DNA of 64,000 bases, from positions 940,001-1,004,000 of the forward strand of contig NZ_CP013021.1 of NCBI RefSeq assembly GCF_001420915.1, read 5' to 3'. The notes beneath the pieces are model-generated. The model had not been told where the DNA came from. It did no database searches and saw nothing but the letters and a program-made list of their open reading frames with translations. The position numbers and the translations under genes were made by a program. The DNA is from Agarivorans gilvus. Its GTDB lineage: Bacteria > Pseudomonadota > Gammaproteobacteria > Enterobacterales > Celerinatantimonadaceae. Shown in pieces: positions 9,298 to 18,287 of the stretch; position 1 is the first letter of the stretch, and every line of letters begins with the position of its first letter.

Positions 9298-9597
9298 TCA
9301 AGCGACGGCTGCCACTTGTTGATGGTTATCTGCGAAAACCATCGCCTTACGCCATAAGTCTTCGACTTGCTGTTGCATGGTGTCATCCGCTTCACCGTCG
9401 AAATAGGCTTCTAATAAAGCCATATGCATATGTGATTTTAAACAATAAACCATTGGACGGCGGCTAAGCTCGGTTTGCGTGGCCACTACCCCAAGATGAT
9501 CATTTAAATATTGAACCACATTCTTCGGTGGTGCATTCAGGTTATTGTCGTGACTATTCAGATAAGTCTGTAGTGCTGTGACATATTTTTTGAGCAT
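9298..9597 (-). CDS. Small protein of unknown function
   Basis: A 99-residue protein whose family I do not recognise. I start it at the ATG at 9597, because GAGG lies 6 bases upstream; an ATG 12 bases earlier has no such site. The product is soluble and probably helical (MLKKYVTALQTYLNSHDN; MALLEAYFDGEADD; MQQQVEDLWRKAMVFAD). There is no signal peptide, membrane segment or cysteine cluster. Its start lies inside the last 44 bases of the ATP-NAD kinase-like gene, so it is expressed as the last gene of the epmC-kinase unit. The position is near the place of yfcL in enterics, but the sequence does not look like YfcL. Confidence 0.65.
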   Translation of the reverse strand: MLKKYVTALQTYLNSHDNNLNAPPKNVVQYLNDHLGVVATQTELSRRPMVYCLKSHMHMALLEAYFDGEADDTMQQQVEDLWRKAMVFADNHQQVAAVA

Positions 9598-10717
9598 CGG
9601 TAACCTCATTTTCAGGGTTCGATACTCGATACATAATATAATCGCGGTAACCAGTGATTACCTTGATGCTTCCGGATAAAACCTTATCCAGTTCTGTATC
9701 GCCAGTATCAACTATCAACGGGCGTCCATGCAGGGATTTAAGTTTGCTTTTGCTGGCTACAACAACGATATTCTCTCGCCCTAACTTACGAATAACAGCA
9801 GGGCTTAACTGTTGATTACCACGGCCAAATAAATGACCTTGGCCACCAATAGGAGTAATCAGTAGCTTAGTTTCAGCGCCGCTTATTTTATTCAGCACTT
9901 GTGTGGCGGTCAAATCCTGTTGAACGGTTTGATGATCTTCGACAAAATCTACTCCTAATAAGGTATTAGGTAGTGATAACTCCTGCATAATTGCTGCGAC
10001 CGTAGTACCAGACCCTGCAATAAAGGGGGCATCTTCTAGTATTTCGCTTACCTCGGCGGCAATATCTTGTAATACCAAGTCCTCTGATTCTATGCCACCC
10101 TGCTTCACAGCTTGTACATAACGCAGTTCATCGGGGATCACCATCTCACCGAAACACTTGGCTCTAACTCGCCCTTGACGAAAAGCTTGCTCATCAATAT
10201 CCATCACATCAGCGGTTCGCAGGCTTAGCATTTCCCCTTGAACAAACTTAGCCACTAACAAACCTGTAGCCTTGGGCGTAATCCCATAAACACCGGAGTG
10301 GATTTTACACCCCGCCGGAATCCCAATACATGTTAGCTGCTCACCGACTACCGCTAAAATATCTCTCGCTGTACCATCTCCACCAGCAAACAGTAATAAA
10401 TCCACGTCCGCCTCGAGCATTTGTTGTGCCGCCAATTGCGTATCTTCAGCACTACTGGGCTCAGCTGCTCGATAAACCACTTGATACGGTAAATTCAGTC
10501 GCTCACAAAGCTGTTCACCCATCTCCGCCGATGCAGTGAAAATGGTAAACTGGGACTGAAGGGAAGTGAGCAATTCGAGTGCTAGTTGGGCACGAAAATT
10601 GGCTTGCTTAACCGCTCCCTTTGCCAGCGCCTGCTCAGCCACCCCATCACTACCTTTTAGCGCCACACTGCCACCTAAACCAGCTATAGGGTTAATAATC
10701 AATCCAAGCTTAAGCAT
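9554..10717 (-). CDS. ATP-NAD kinase family protein (AcoX-like)
   Basis: A 387-residue protein of the diacylglycerol/NAD kinase-like superfamily, similar to the ATP-NAD kinase and AcoX group rather than classical NadK. The diagnostic nucleotide-binding motif is LLFAGGDGTARDIL (near residues 110-125). The N-terminus LKLGLIINPIAGLGGSVALKG is the typical opening strand and loop of this group. A later GSGTTVAAIMQEL and TPIGGQGHLFGRGNQQL are also conserved there. Substrate is not established, and NADP synthesis should not be assumed. GAGG precedes the ATG. It lies 9 bases after epmC and overlaps the following small gene, so it is mid-operon. Confidence 0.8.
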   Translation of the reverse strand: MLKLGLIINPIAGLGGSVALKGSDGVAEQALAKGAVKQANFRAQLALELLTSLQSQFTIFTASAEMGEQLCERLNLPYQVVYRAAEPSSAEDTQLAAQQMLEADVDLLLFAGGDGTARDILAVVGEQLTCIGIPAGCKIHSGVYGITPKATGLLVAKFVQGEMLSLRTADVMDIDEQAFRQGRVRAKCFGEMVIPDELRYVQAVKQGGIESEDLVLQDIAAEVSEILEDAPFIAGSGTTVAAIMQELSLPNTLLGVDFVEDHQTVQQDLTATQVLNKISGAETKLLITPIGGQGHLFGRGNQQLSPAVIRKLGRENIVVVASKSKLKSLHGRPLIVDTGDTELDKVLSGSIKVITGYRDYIMYRVSNPENEVTDAQKICHSTTDLSE

Positions 10718-10726
10718 AATACACCT

Positions 10727-11236
10727 CTACAAAGAGCCAAGAAGTTGAGCTTGACGAGCCGTCGTTAATAGGTCGATAACGCGTTGTGCTCGTAAGGGAA
10801 AGCCTTGCTTAAGATATGCCTGGTATTGCTGTTCAACCGCATCCCTAAAAGCGTGCCTGTCACTTTGAAAACCCGAGAGATTATCAACACTCACCTGAAA
10901 CGGTCGCCCTGCCGCCAAGCAAAAAGCATACTCCAGGGCTTGCGGCTTTACTTCCACTTGTTCAAAAGCGGCCTGCTGCTGCTGATTGCGACCATCACCA
11001 TAATACCAATATCCATAGTCTTCTAAGAGACGGCGTTGCTCACCGGCAATGCACCAATGGGCTATTTCGTGCAATGCACTGGCAAAAAAACCATGCGCAA
11101 AAATAATTTGATGTTGAGCTCGCCCTGGCCCTTTAGGCAAATACAAGGGTTCATCATCTCCGGCGATCAGAACCGTATCGTAGTCGGCAAAGCTGCGATT
11201 AAATAAACCAATCAGTTGTTCAATATCATCAAGCAT
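10727..11236 (-). CDS. epmC: Elongation factor P hydroxylase EpmC
   Basis: EpmC (YfcM) hydroxylates the beta-lysylated lysine of elongation factor P, the last step of EF-P activation. The 169-residue product carries the family's metal-site region ASALHEIAHWCIAGEQRR, preceded by QIIFAHGFF. The following DYGYWYYGDGRN stretch and the C-terminal VDNLSGF region also match. Neighbouring aroC, prmB, smrB and mnmC reproduce the enteric gene order around yfcM. It is the first gene of a three-gene unit with the ATP-NAD kinase-like protein and a small protein. Confidence 0.93.
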   Translation of the reverse strand: MLDDIEQLIGLFNRSFADYDTVLIAGDDEPLYLPKGPGRAQHQIIFAHGFFASALHEIAHWCIAGEQRRLLEDYGYWYYGDGRNQQQQAAFEQVEVKPQALEYAFCLAAGRPFQVSVDNLSGFQSDRHAFRDAVEQQYQAYLKQGFPLRAQRVIDLLTTARQAQLLGSL

Positions 11237-11261
11237 GGCTTACTCAACAAATGTTTAGCTA

Positions 11262-11297
11262 ATAAAAAAGCCCTTAAATAAAGATACTTAAGGGCTT
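11262..11297 (-). terminator. Intrinsic terminator after aroC
   Basis: Read on the minus strand: AAGCCCTTAA, ten-base loop, TTAAGGGCTT, then a T tract (TTTTTT). It is 18 bases beyond the aroC stop and separates it from epmC. Confidence 0.85.
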
Positions 11298-11314
11298 AAC
11301 GGATATGAAATCAC

Positions 11315-12402
11315 TTAACGCAAAATAGGCGTATCGGTGCTCACAGCCCCATTTTGTCCACGCTGGCGCAAGCAATGGTCCATTAATACAATGGCTAACA
11401 TAGCTTCGGCGATAGGCACAGCTCTAATCCCTACACACGGGTCGTGACGTCCTTTAGTCACCACTTCCACTGGCTGACCAAATTTATCAATGGTTTGCCC
11501 CGGCACGGTAATACTCGAAGTAGGCTTAAGTGCAATATGCGCAATCACATCTTGTCCTGAAGAAATTCCACCTAATACTCCTCCAGCATGGTTGGAGCTA
11601 AAACCTTGCGGAGTCATTTCGTCCCGGTGCTCACTGCCGCGTTGATTAACCACCGCAAAGCCATCACCAATCTCAACCGCCTTAACCGCATTAATCCCCA
11701 TCAAGGCATGCGCGATATCAGCATCTAAACGGTCAAATACTGGCTCACCTAAGCCCACTGGCACCTGAGTAGCCACAATACTTAAGCGTGCGCCAATCGA
11801 GTCACCTTCTTTTTTCAGTGCTCGCATGAACTCATCCAGCTGCTCAAGTTTACTGGCATCGGGAAAGAAAAAAGGATTTTGCTCAATTTGCTCAAAATCG
11901 ATGTTTTCAGCTTTTACCGGGCCAAGTTCACTAAGGTAGCCACGGATGTCTACACCGTGCTGTTGCTTAAGATACTCTTTAGCTATCACACCAGCGGCGA
12001 CTCGCATTGCCGTTTCACGTGCGGAAGAACGGCCACCACCACGATAATCACGCGTACCATATTTTTGATGATAGGTATAATCGGCATGACCGGGGCGGAA
12101 CATATCCTTAATATTTGAATAATCCTTTGAGCGTTGATCGGTATTTTCAATCAACAAACCAATTGAGGTACCAGTAGTTTTGCCTTCAAATACGCCGGAC
12201 AAAATTTTCACCTGATCAGGTTCGCGGCGTTGGGTGGTATAACGAGAGGTACCCGGTCTGCGGCGATCCAAATCTTTTTGAATGATCTCTTCGCTTATTT
12301 CCACCCCGGAGGGCAACCATCAATGATACATCCCAGTGCCACACCATGGCTCTCACCAAAGGTTGTGACTCGAAATAGCTGGCCAATGCTGTTTCCTGCC
12401 AT
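11315..12402 (-). pseudogene. aroC: Chorismate synthase, frameshifted near the N-terminus
   Basis: AroC converts EPSP to chorismate with reduced FMN, the last common step of aromatic biosynthesis. The ATG at 12402 (AAGGA about 8 bases upstream) gives MAGNSIGQLFRVTTFGESHG, the exact family start, but this frame stops after about 35 codons. The next frame continues with GVEISEEIIQKDLDRRRPG and stays intact to 11315 (GHADYTYHQKYG; RGGGRSSARET; TKGRHDPCVG). Restoring one base in the G4 run (plus-strand C4 at 12304-12307) gives DGCPPGVEIS and a 362-residue protein, the normal length. AroC is normally needed for growth without aromatic supplements, so a sequencing or assembly error is more likely than a dead gene. 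An alternative start past the shift would lose the FMN/substrate-binding N-terminus. Confidence 0.88.
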
Positions 12403-12413
12403 CAATTGCTTCC

Positions 12414-13337
12414 TTACTGTTTAAATAGCTCACCGCAAGCCAATAATTGCTCGCGGCTAATAATAAATACGCCGTGCCCACCGTTAGAGAATTCAATCCA
12501 AGTAAAAGGCACATCGGGATATTGTTGTTGCATATGTATCTGGCTATTGCCGATTTCTACAATTAACAAGCCTTTAGGATTTAGGTGTTCGGCAGCGTCT
12601 GCCAAAATTCGTTTAGTTAATTCTAAACCATCAAAACCCGACGCCAAACCCAGCTCAGGCTCGTGAGCAAATTCATCAGGTAAGTTGCTCATGTCTTCTG
12701 CGTCAACGTAAGGAGGATTACTCACGATTAAGTCATAGCACTGCCCGCTAAGTTGATTAAAGCCATCAGACAAAATAGGTGTTACCTGTTGCTCTAAGCC
12801 GTGACCCTGAATATTAATTTCAGCCACAGCTAAAGCCTCTTCTGAAATGTCCACCGCATCCACTTCTGCCTCATTAAAGGCATAAGCACAAGCAATGGCG
12901 ATACAGCCACTACCAGTACACAAGTCAAGAATACGTTGCGGTTCTTGAGTTAACCAAGGCGAAAATTGATTTTCGATGAGCTCGGCAAACGGAGAACGAG
13001 GCACTAATACTCGCTCATCGACATAAAATTCCAAACCGGCAAACCATGCTTTATTAGTAAGATAAGCCACTGGTATGCGCTCTTGAACACGCTTAACCAC
13101 CAGCTCAACTAATAGAGTTCGCTCTTGCCGGGTCAAGCGGGCATGGCGTACCTCGGGGTCGATATCCAAAGGTAAATGCAAGCTAGGCAGAATCAGTTGT
13201 ACCGCTTCATCCCAAGCGTTGTCGGTACCATGGCCATAGAAAACCCCCGAAGCATTAAAGCGGCTCACCGCCCAACGGATCATATCTTGAATAGTATGTA
13301 ACTCATCGACTGCTTCTTCGATAAATATCTTTTCCAA
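12414..13337 (-). CDS. prmB: Ribosomal protein uL3 glutamine N5-methyltransferase
   Basis: PrmB methylates a glutamine of ribosomal protein L3. The product (307 residues) has the HemK-like N-terminal helical domain (AVDELHTIQDMIRWAVSRF) and a Rossmann methyltransferase domain with ILDLCTGSGCIAIACAYAF, VDAVDISEEAL and the glutamine-binding SNPPYV. I use the TTG at 13337, because GGAGG sits 5 bases upstream and the resulting LEKIFIEEAV matches the E. coli N-terminus. An ATG 33 bases earlier is less likely. It precedes aroC by 11 bases in the same operon and diverges from smrB. Confidence 0.95.
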   Translation of the reverse strand: MEKIFIEEAVDELHTIQDMIRWAVSRFNASGVFYGHGTDNAWDEAVQLILPSLHLPLDIDPEVRHARLTRQERTLLVELVVKRVQERIPVAYLTNKAWFAGLEFYVDERVLVPRSPFAELIENQFSPWLTQEPQRILDLCTGSGCIAIACAYAFNEAEVDAVDISEEALAVAEINIQGHGLEQQVTPILSDGFNQLSGQCYDLIVSNPPYVDAEDMSNLPDEFAHEPELGLASGFDGLELTKRILADAAEHLNPKGLLIVEIGNSQIHMQQQYPDVPFTWIEFSNGGHGVFIISREQLLACGELFKQ

Positions 13338-13402
13338 TTTGGCCTCCAGTTTAAGTACAATCACCCACAATAAATGGCTTCTGGCACAACTGATAAATTA
13401 AG

Positions 13403-13927
13403 ATGAAAAAACCCACTGACGAAGATTTCGCGGCTTTTAAACAAGCCCTTCAAGGCGTTCGCCAGATAAAACAAGATAAAATAAGTCCTGAGCCTACTCG
13501 AATCAAGAAAAAAAGCCAACAAAGGGACAAACAACAGCGCGCTGTACTAAATAATCACCAATTCTTCTTTTCTGATGAGTATCATCCGCTATTGCCTACA
13601 GAAGGGCCGATGCGTTGGCAAAGCGAACAATGTGATCCCTATGAGCTCAAAAAACTGCGCCGCGGTGATTATGATCCGGAAATTATGTTAGATCTACATG
13701 GCCTAAGCCAGTTACAAGCTAAGCAGGAAATAGCAGCTTTAATTCAAGAGTGTAAACAACAACATTACCACGTTGCTTCAATCATGCATGGCCATGGCCA
13801 GCAAGTATTAAAAACCAAAGTCCCTCAATGGCTAGCTCAGCATCCAGAGGTCTTAGCTTTTCATCAAGCGCCGAAAATATATGGTGGTTCCAGCGCCTTG
13901 TTAGTATTAATTAATTCTCCAAACTAA
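13403..13927 (+). CDS. smrB: Endonuclease SmrB
   Basis: SmrB is recruited to collided ribosomes and cuts the mRNA between them, starting ribosome rescue. The 174-residue product has a charged, lysine/glutamine-rich N-terminal extension and a C-terminal Smr domain (about residues 90-172) with the expected DLHG (in MLDLHGLSQLQAKQEI) and HGHG (in IMHGHGQQVLKTKVPQWL) motifs. It diverges from prmB and is followed at once by an intrinsic terminator, so it is monocistronic. The position beside prmB is conserved. Confidence 0.93.
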   Translation: MKKPTDEDFAAFKQALQGVRQIKQDKISPEPTRIKKKSQQRDKQQRAVLNNHQFFFSDEYHPLLPTEGPMRWQSEQCDPYELKKLRRGDYDPEIMLDLHGLSQLQAKQEIAALIQECKQQHYHVASIMHGHGQQVLKTKVPQWLAQHPEVLAFHQAPKIYGGSSALLVLINSPN

Positions 13928-13952
13928 AAAACCACTCCTTAAGAGTGGTTTT
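13926..13952. terminator. Intrinsic terminator after smrB
   Basis: AAAACCACTC, loop CTTAA, GAGTGGTTTT. A ten-base stem begins at the smrB stop and carries A and T tracts, so it can also serve the convergent small gene ending at 13973. Confidence 0.85.
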
Positions 13953-13972
13953 CAGCAAAACTAGCACACGGA

Positions 13973-14182
13973 TTAAGCGGCTTTATTCTTAAATTGGTCG
14001 ATTTGTTGGTTCACTTCCGCCACCGTCTGCCGGTGTTTGGTGGTTTTATGATTAGGCAGTGTGATTAATTTTCCATTGTTAAATTCATAAGCCCCTCTTC
14101 CTTTAATATACAAACGTCCTTTAAAAAACGCTTTAACGTATCGGGCTATTTTTACTGGAGAATAGCGAGAAAATATCTTCAT
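13973..14182 (-). CDS. Small basic protein of unknown function
   Basis: A 69-residue, strongly basic product beginning MKIFSRYSPVKIARYVKAFF, followed by KGRLYIKGRGAYEFNNGKL and a lysine/glutamine-rich tail. The repeated aromatic-basic pattern and the GRGAYEF strand look like a genuine folded small protein rather than a chance frame. I recall similar small proteins in related marine bacteria but no function. A GTG 12 bases upstream is an alternative start; neither has a strong ribosome-binding site. It lies between smrB and sixA. Confidence 0.6.
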   Translation of the reverse strand: MKIFSRYSPVKIARYVKAFFKGRLYIKGRGAYEFNNGKLITLPNHKTTKHRQTVAEVNQQIDQFKNKAA

Positions 14183-14365
14183 GTTTTTGTCCACTACTTA
14201 ATTCTGACAATATGGATATTACAAAGAGAATTCCGCTATTTCCAACAAACTCGAGCTTATTTGGCGGTTTCGCGAAGAGGATCGCAAAAGCACAAAAAAC
14301 TAAGAACTTTCAACAAAAAGACTAAAAAACCAATTTAAGAACAAAAACTAGAGAATAGGACCAAG

Positions 14366-14833
14366 CTAGCTTAAGCTTACTGGATGCTGCAATGACAACA
14401 GACTGTTTTCTGCAGCAATTTCCAATTCGGCGACTGCAGCGGTACTGAATAAGGGAGCGCCAACTTCAGGCACTAAACCGTCCACCAAAAAACCTACCAA
14501 GGGCAAATGAGAAATAACCAATACCTTGCCCATCGGCTTTTCTATGGCTAACTCATTAATGAGCGCCACAACTGCTTGTTCATCGCCCGAGGGACTTAGC
14601 TCTTTAAGTTCTACGGTTTGCTCAGGTTTAGGTAATAGGCTCGATAAGCACTGCCATGTTTGCTGAGCTCGCACATAGGGACTGACCAGTAAATAATCCA
14701 AATGAGTCATCTTTTCACTTAAAAAGTGTCCCATCTTGGTCACTTCATTAATACCTTGCTGGTTTAGTGCTCGCTCACTGTCAGTGGCGGCAAACATTTC
14801 GGCTTCACCATGACGCATGATATATACTTGCAT
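14366..14833 (-). CDS. sixA: Phosphohistidine phosphatase SixA
   Basis: SixA removes phosphate from phosphohistidine, known for the HPt domain of ArcB and for the nitrogen phosphotransferase system. The 155-residue product begins MQVYIMRHGEAE with the RHG catalytic motif (His8) of the histidine phosphatase superfamily. It also has LLVSPYVRAQQTW and VLVISHLPLVGFLV, the second catalytic histidine region. I take the ATG at 14833 (GAAGAG about 7 bases upstream). A TTG 18 bases earlier would add six residues not found in the family. It stands alone, divergent from the M16 peptidase gene. Confidence 0.92.
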   Translation of the reverse strand: MQVYIMRHGEAEMFAATDSERALNQQGINEVTKMGHFLSEKMTHLDYLLVSPYVRAQQTWQCLSSLLPKPEQTVELKELSPSGDEQAVVALINELAIEKPMGKVLVISHLPLVGFLVDGLVPEVGAPLFSTAAVAELEIAAENSLLSLQHPVSLS

Positions 14834-14991
14834 ATAAGGGCTCTTCTTCAATAAAAAGCGATGGCTAAACGCTCAAGCTTACAAATTTTGGCTGCTAATT
14901 TAATTGATATGCCACAAAACATCCATCAGAGTTTGCAAGACCTGCGCAAGCGAATGATAATCATACTACCAGCGCAAATAAGGAAACCGCC

Positions 14992-17787
14992 TTGCGAATC
15001 AGTCCAAATGATCCGAAACACTACCGACATATAGTATTAGACAATGGTCTTAAAGTACTGTTGATACAGGATCCTGACGCGCAAAAATCAGCGGCTTCGC
15101 TAGCAGTGAATGTTGGCCATTTTAATGACCCTAAACAGCGCGAAGGCCTAGCTCATTTTTTAGAGCACATGCTATTTTTAGGCACCGATTCCTACCCCGT
15201 TCCTGGCGAATATCAAAGCTTTATTAATCGCCATGGTGGTAGTAATAATGCTTGGACTGGCACCGAATATACTAATTACTATTTTGATATAGAAAGCCGC
15301 TGGTTTGATGAAGCGCTAGACCGCTTTAGCCAGTTTTTCATCTGCCCATGTTTCAACCCTGAGCTGGTTGAACGTGAACGCCAAGCCGTTAACTCAGAAT
15401 ATCAATTAAAGCTCAAAGACGACGTTCGGCGCATCTATCAAGTACATAAAGAAACCGTTAACCCGGCCCACCCTTTCAGCCAGTTTTCAGTAGGCAATTT
15501 AGATACCTTAAGCGACCTGCCAGACGCAAGTATTCGCGATGACTTAATTCAGTTTTACCAGCAGCAGTATTCTGCCGATCTTATGTCCTTGGCCCTGCTC
15601 AGTGAAAAACCTTTAGATGTACAAGAGGCCCATGTTCGGCGCTTATTTGAGGCGGTACCCCGTATTTCTCGACAAGCACTAAAACTACCACCATTGTATT
15701 TAAGCGATCATTTAGCCATTGAGTGCCATATTCAACCGGTTAAAGACTTAAAAAAGCTCACCTTATCTTTTGCTTTTGACAATACCGATGCGCTATATCG
15801 ACAAAAACCGCTCACCTACATTGCTCACCTTTTGGGTTATGAGGGACCAGGAAGCTTAGTTGCATTGTTACGCCATGCTGGTTTAATCAATTCTATGGCC
15901 GCTGGCGGTGGTATTAGCGGCAGTAACTTTAAAGACTTCACGCTAAGTTACTCGCTTACCGATGACGGTCTAAATAAGATAGATGAGATAATTGATGCCA
16001 GCTTTAGTTATTTAGCGCTGATTCGAGAACAAGGCGTTCAGGCTTGGCGTTATCGCGAAAAACAACAAGTCTTTGAGCGAGCATTTTTATTTCAAGAAAA
16101 GTCACGCGCCATCGATTTGGTGTCACATCTGTCACTAAACCTGCAACACTACCCAGAAGAAGATTTAATCTTTGGTGACTATGCCATGCAGCAGTTTGAC
16201 CAAAGCCTAATCGAACATTGTCTACAGCAAATCAGTCCTGAGCGAATGCGGATCAGCTTAATTTCGCCCAAGCTAAACACCGACAGGAAAGCCAAGTGGT
16301 ACCACACCCCCTACTCAGTCAAAGCGATTGAAGAGGAACGCATCCAACGCTGGCAAAATCCCAGTAAAATTGATGACTTACACTTACCTAGCGCTAACCC
16401 TTTTCTAGCCGTGGAAGACGAAGCAAGCAGCTTAGTTGAGGTTGAGCAAACTCCTGCCCAGCCACGCTTATTACTTGATAAAGCAGGGTTTCGACTATGG
16501 TTTAGTAACGAACCCGAATTTAAAGTTCCCAAAGGTCATTTATACGTATCGGTAGATTCTGCACATGCCGTAGCCTCGGTACGCAATATCGTATGCACTC
16601 GGCTGATGGTAGAGTTGATGTTAGACCATCTTAGTGAGATGACTTACCAAGCCGAAATTGCGGGTATGTCTTACCAGCTATATGCCCACCAAGGTGGCTA
16701 TACCTTGCATCTTTCGGGCTTTAGCGACAAACAAATATTGCTGTTAAAAATGATCATGGGCAATCGCTTATTAGGCCATTTCGAGGCCAAGCGTTTTGCT
16801 ATTATCAAACAGCAACTGGCCAAACACTGGCACAACCAAATGCAAGTGAAGCCTATTTCCCAATTATTTGGCGAACTCACTTCATTGTTACAGCCCAATA
16901 ATCCACCGCCTCGCGAACTACTGGCCGCTCTAGAAAACGTACAGCTCGAAGACTTACCCAATTTTGTAGAAAAGCTATACCAAAATATTCACGTAGAAAT
17001 GCTGGCTTATGGGAACTGGACAGAGTCAGAAATCTCTGCGCTAGGTGATTACATTCAACAAGAAATGGCGCCCACAACCAACCCTTCTAAGGAGACGCCA
17101 AGAAAACTCATCAGCATTAAAAACCAAGGCAGTTTACTCTACGAAGTACAATGTCAACAAAACGACTCAGCGATGATGGTGTACTACCAAAGCACCGATC
17201 TCAGTCCAGAGAACATTGCGCTATTTACGCTGAGTAATCACATTATGACATCTAGCTTCTTCAATGAGCTACGGACTAAACAACAACTGGGCTATATCGT
17301 TGGTACTGGAAACTTACCGCTTAATCGCCATCCGGGTATTATTTTTTATGTACAGTCTCCACATGGCCAACCACAAATGCTATTTGATGCGATTAATGAC
17401 TTTTTAGATGACTTTCCAGTATTAATGTTTGAGTTAAGCGAAGCGCAATGGCAACAAAGTAAACAAGGACTCGTTGCACAAATATTAGAGCCAGAAAGTA
17501 ATATGCGTACTCGAGCGCAACGCTTTTGGGTCAGTATCGGCAATAAAGACTTAAACTTTGACCAACGCCAGCGTGCTGCTGAGTGTATCGAGCAACTAGA
17601 GCGTCATGATTTAGTTCGATTTATGATGAGCCTGAAGAGCAAACGACGCGACCGTATTATTGTTTACAACCATGGCAGCAGCCACCCGCGTAGCGCCCCA
17701 CTGAATACTCACCACCTTGAAACGGTAAGTTATATAGAAAGCCGCAGCGACTTTGTAAACGACGCCGCCTTATACAGCTATAACTAA
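14992..17787 (+). CDS. Insulinase (M16) family zinc metallopeptidase without signal peptide
   Basis: A 931-residue pitrilysin/insulysin-type peptidase. The inverted zinc motif HxxEH is at residues 55-59 (LAHFLEHMLFLG), with the third ligand downstream in ERERQAVNSEY. The four-domain layout (active half, inactive half) is apparent from the length and from the C-terminal RTKQQLGYIVGTG, a typical M16A signature. E. coli protease III (PtrA) is periplasmic, but this protein starts MRISPNDPKHYRHIVLDNG with no signal peptide, so it is probably cytoplasmic, like insulysin. The start is TTG with AAGGA about 7 bases before it. It would degrade peptides; substrates cannot be read from the sequence. Confidence 0.9.
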   Translation: MRISPNDPKHYRHIVLDNGLKVLLIQDPDAQKSAASLAVNVGHFNDPKQREGLAHFLEHMLFLGTDSYPVPGEYQSFINRHGGSNNAWTGTEYTNYYFDIESRWFDEALDRFSQFFICPCFNPELVERERQAVNSEYQLKLKDDVRRIYQVHKETVNPAHPFSQFSVGNLDTLSDLPDASIRDDLIQFYQQQYSADLMSLALLSEKPLDVQEAHVRRLFEAVPRISRQALKLPPLYLSDHLAIECHIQPVKDLKKLTLSFAFDNTDALYRQKPLTYIAHLLGYEGPGSLVALLRHAGLINSMAAGGGISGSNFKDFTLSYSLTDDGLNKIDEIIDASFSYLALIREQGVQAWRYREKQQVFERAFLFQEKSRAIDLVSHLSLNLQHYPEEDLIFGDYAMQQFDQSLIEHCLQQISPERMRISLISPKLNTDRKAKWYHTPYSVKAIEEERIQRWQNPSKIDDLHLPSANPFLAVEDEASSLVEVEQTPAQPRLLLDKAGFRLWFSNEPEFKVPKGHLYVSVDSAHAVASVRNIVCTRLMVELMLDHLSEMTYQAEIAGMSYQLYAHQGGYTLHLSGFSDKQILLLKMIMGNRLLGHFEAKRFAIIKQQLAKHWHNQMQVKPISQLFGELTSLLQPNNPPPRELLAALENVQLEDLPNFVEKLYQNIHVEMLAYGNWTESEISALGDYIQQEMAPTTNPSKETPRKLISIKNQGSLLYEVQCQQNDSAMMVYYQSTDLSPENIALFTLSNHIMTSSFFNELRTKQQLGYIVGTGNLPLNRHPGIIFYVQSPHGQPQMLFDAINDFLDDFPVLMFELSEAQWQQSKQGLVAQILEPESNMRTRAQRFWVSIGNKDLNFDQRQRAAECIEQLERHDLVRFMMSLKSKRRDRIIVYNHGSSHPRSAPLNTHHLETVSYIESRSDFVNDAALYSYN

Positions 17788-17796
17788 CAACCGCAA

Positions 17797-18009
17797 CTAG
17801 GCTTTTAGCTTGCTGTCGTTAAAACCCTGATAACGCTTTAAATTCAATTGTTGATGTGTCCACAGCAGAGGAAAACAAAAGGGACCAAATAAGAAGCCCA
17901 CTAAGGTCCAGCGCCACACCGGCAAGGCAAACTTAAGGGCTTCAACATAACACCATAAGGCACTTATTAAACTTAACAACAGCAACAACATCGTGGCCAC
18001 ATTTAACAC
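17797..18009 (-). CDS. Small membrane protein with two predicted transmembrane segments
   Basis: Up to 70 residues: a first hydrophobic helix (VATMLLLLLSLISALWCYV), a short loop, a second (WRWTLVGFLFGPFCFPLLW) and a basic tail (LKRYQGFNDSKLKA). This layout is that of a small inner-membrane protein. The start is uncertain: GTG at 18009, GTG at 18000 or ATG at 17991, none with a strong ribosome-binding site. I do not recognise the family. It is convergent with the M16 peptidase gene, 9 bases away, and no function can be inferred. Confidence 0.55.
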   Translation of the reverse strand: MLNVATMLLLLLSLISALWCYVEALKFALPVWRWTLVGFLFGPFCFPLLWTHQQLNLKRYQGFNDSKLKA

Positions 18010-18095
18010 TCGAAAGGAAAGCCGCGCATTTTAGAAGATACTGAAACACCAGCAAAAACGCCAATCGCCCTTTTTACCGCAAAATTGATCAAACG

Positions 18096-18125
18096 CAGTG
18101 ATAGTGGTTTATCACTGATATTTTT
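18096..18125 (+). terminator. Terminator-like hairpin in the leader of the carbonic anhydrase gene
   Basis: CAGTGATA, loop GTGGTT, TATCACTG, then ATATTTTT. The 8-bp stem and T-rich tail fit an intrinsic terminator read rightward. No gene ends just upstream on this strand after the M16 peptidase (17787), so it may end that transcript or attenuate a leader. Confidence 0.45.
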
Positions 18126-18224
18126 AATGAAAACATCATCACTAAAATGTATTTTGCCGCCAGCCATCCCTAGAAAGGATTCCGCTAAACCCTCGGCATA
18201 ACCGTTTCTTCTTGCCGCAGCGGC

Positions 18225-18251
18225 GCGAGTCAAACAGTGCTCGCTTTTTTT
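18225..18251 (+). terminator. Second terminator-like hairpin before the carbonic anhydrase gene
   Basis: GCGAG, ten-base loop, CTCGC, directly followed by seven T residues, 36 bases before the carbonic anhydrase start. The stem is short but GC-rich and the T tract is perfect. It could end a small RNA or be an attenuator. Confidence 0.4.
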
Positions 18252-18287
18252 CGTGTCTCCCCCAATGAGATTAATAGGAGTTAACTC

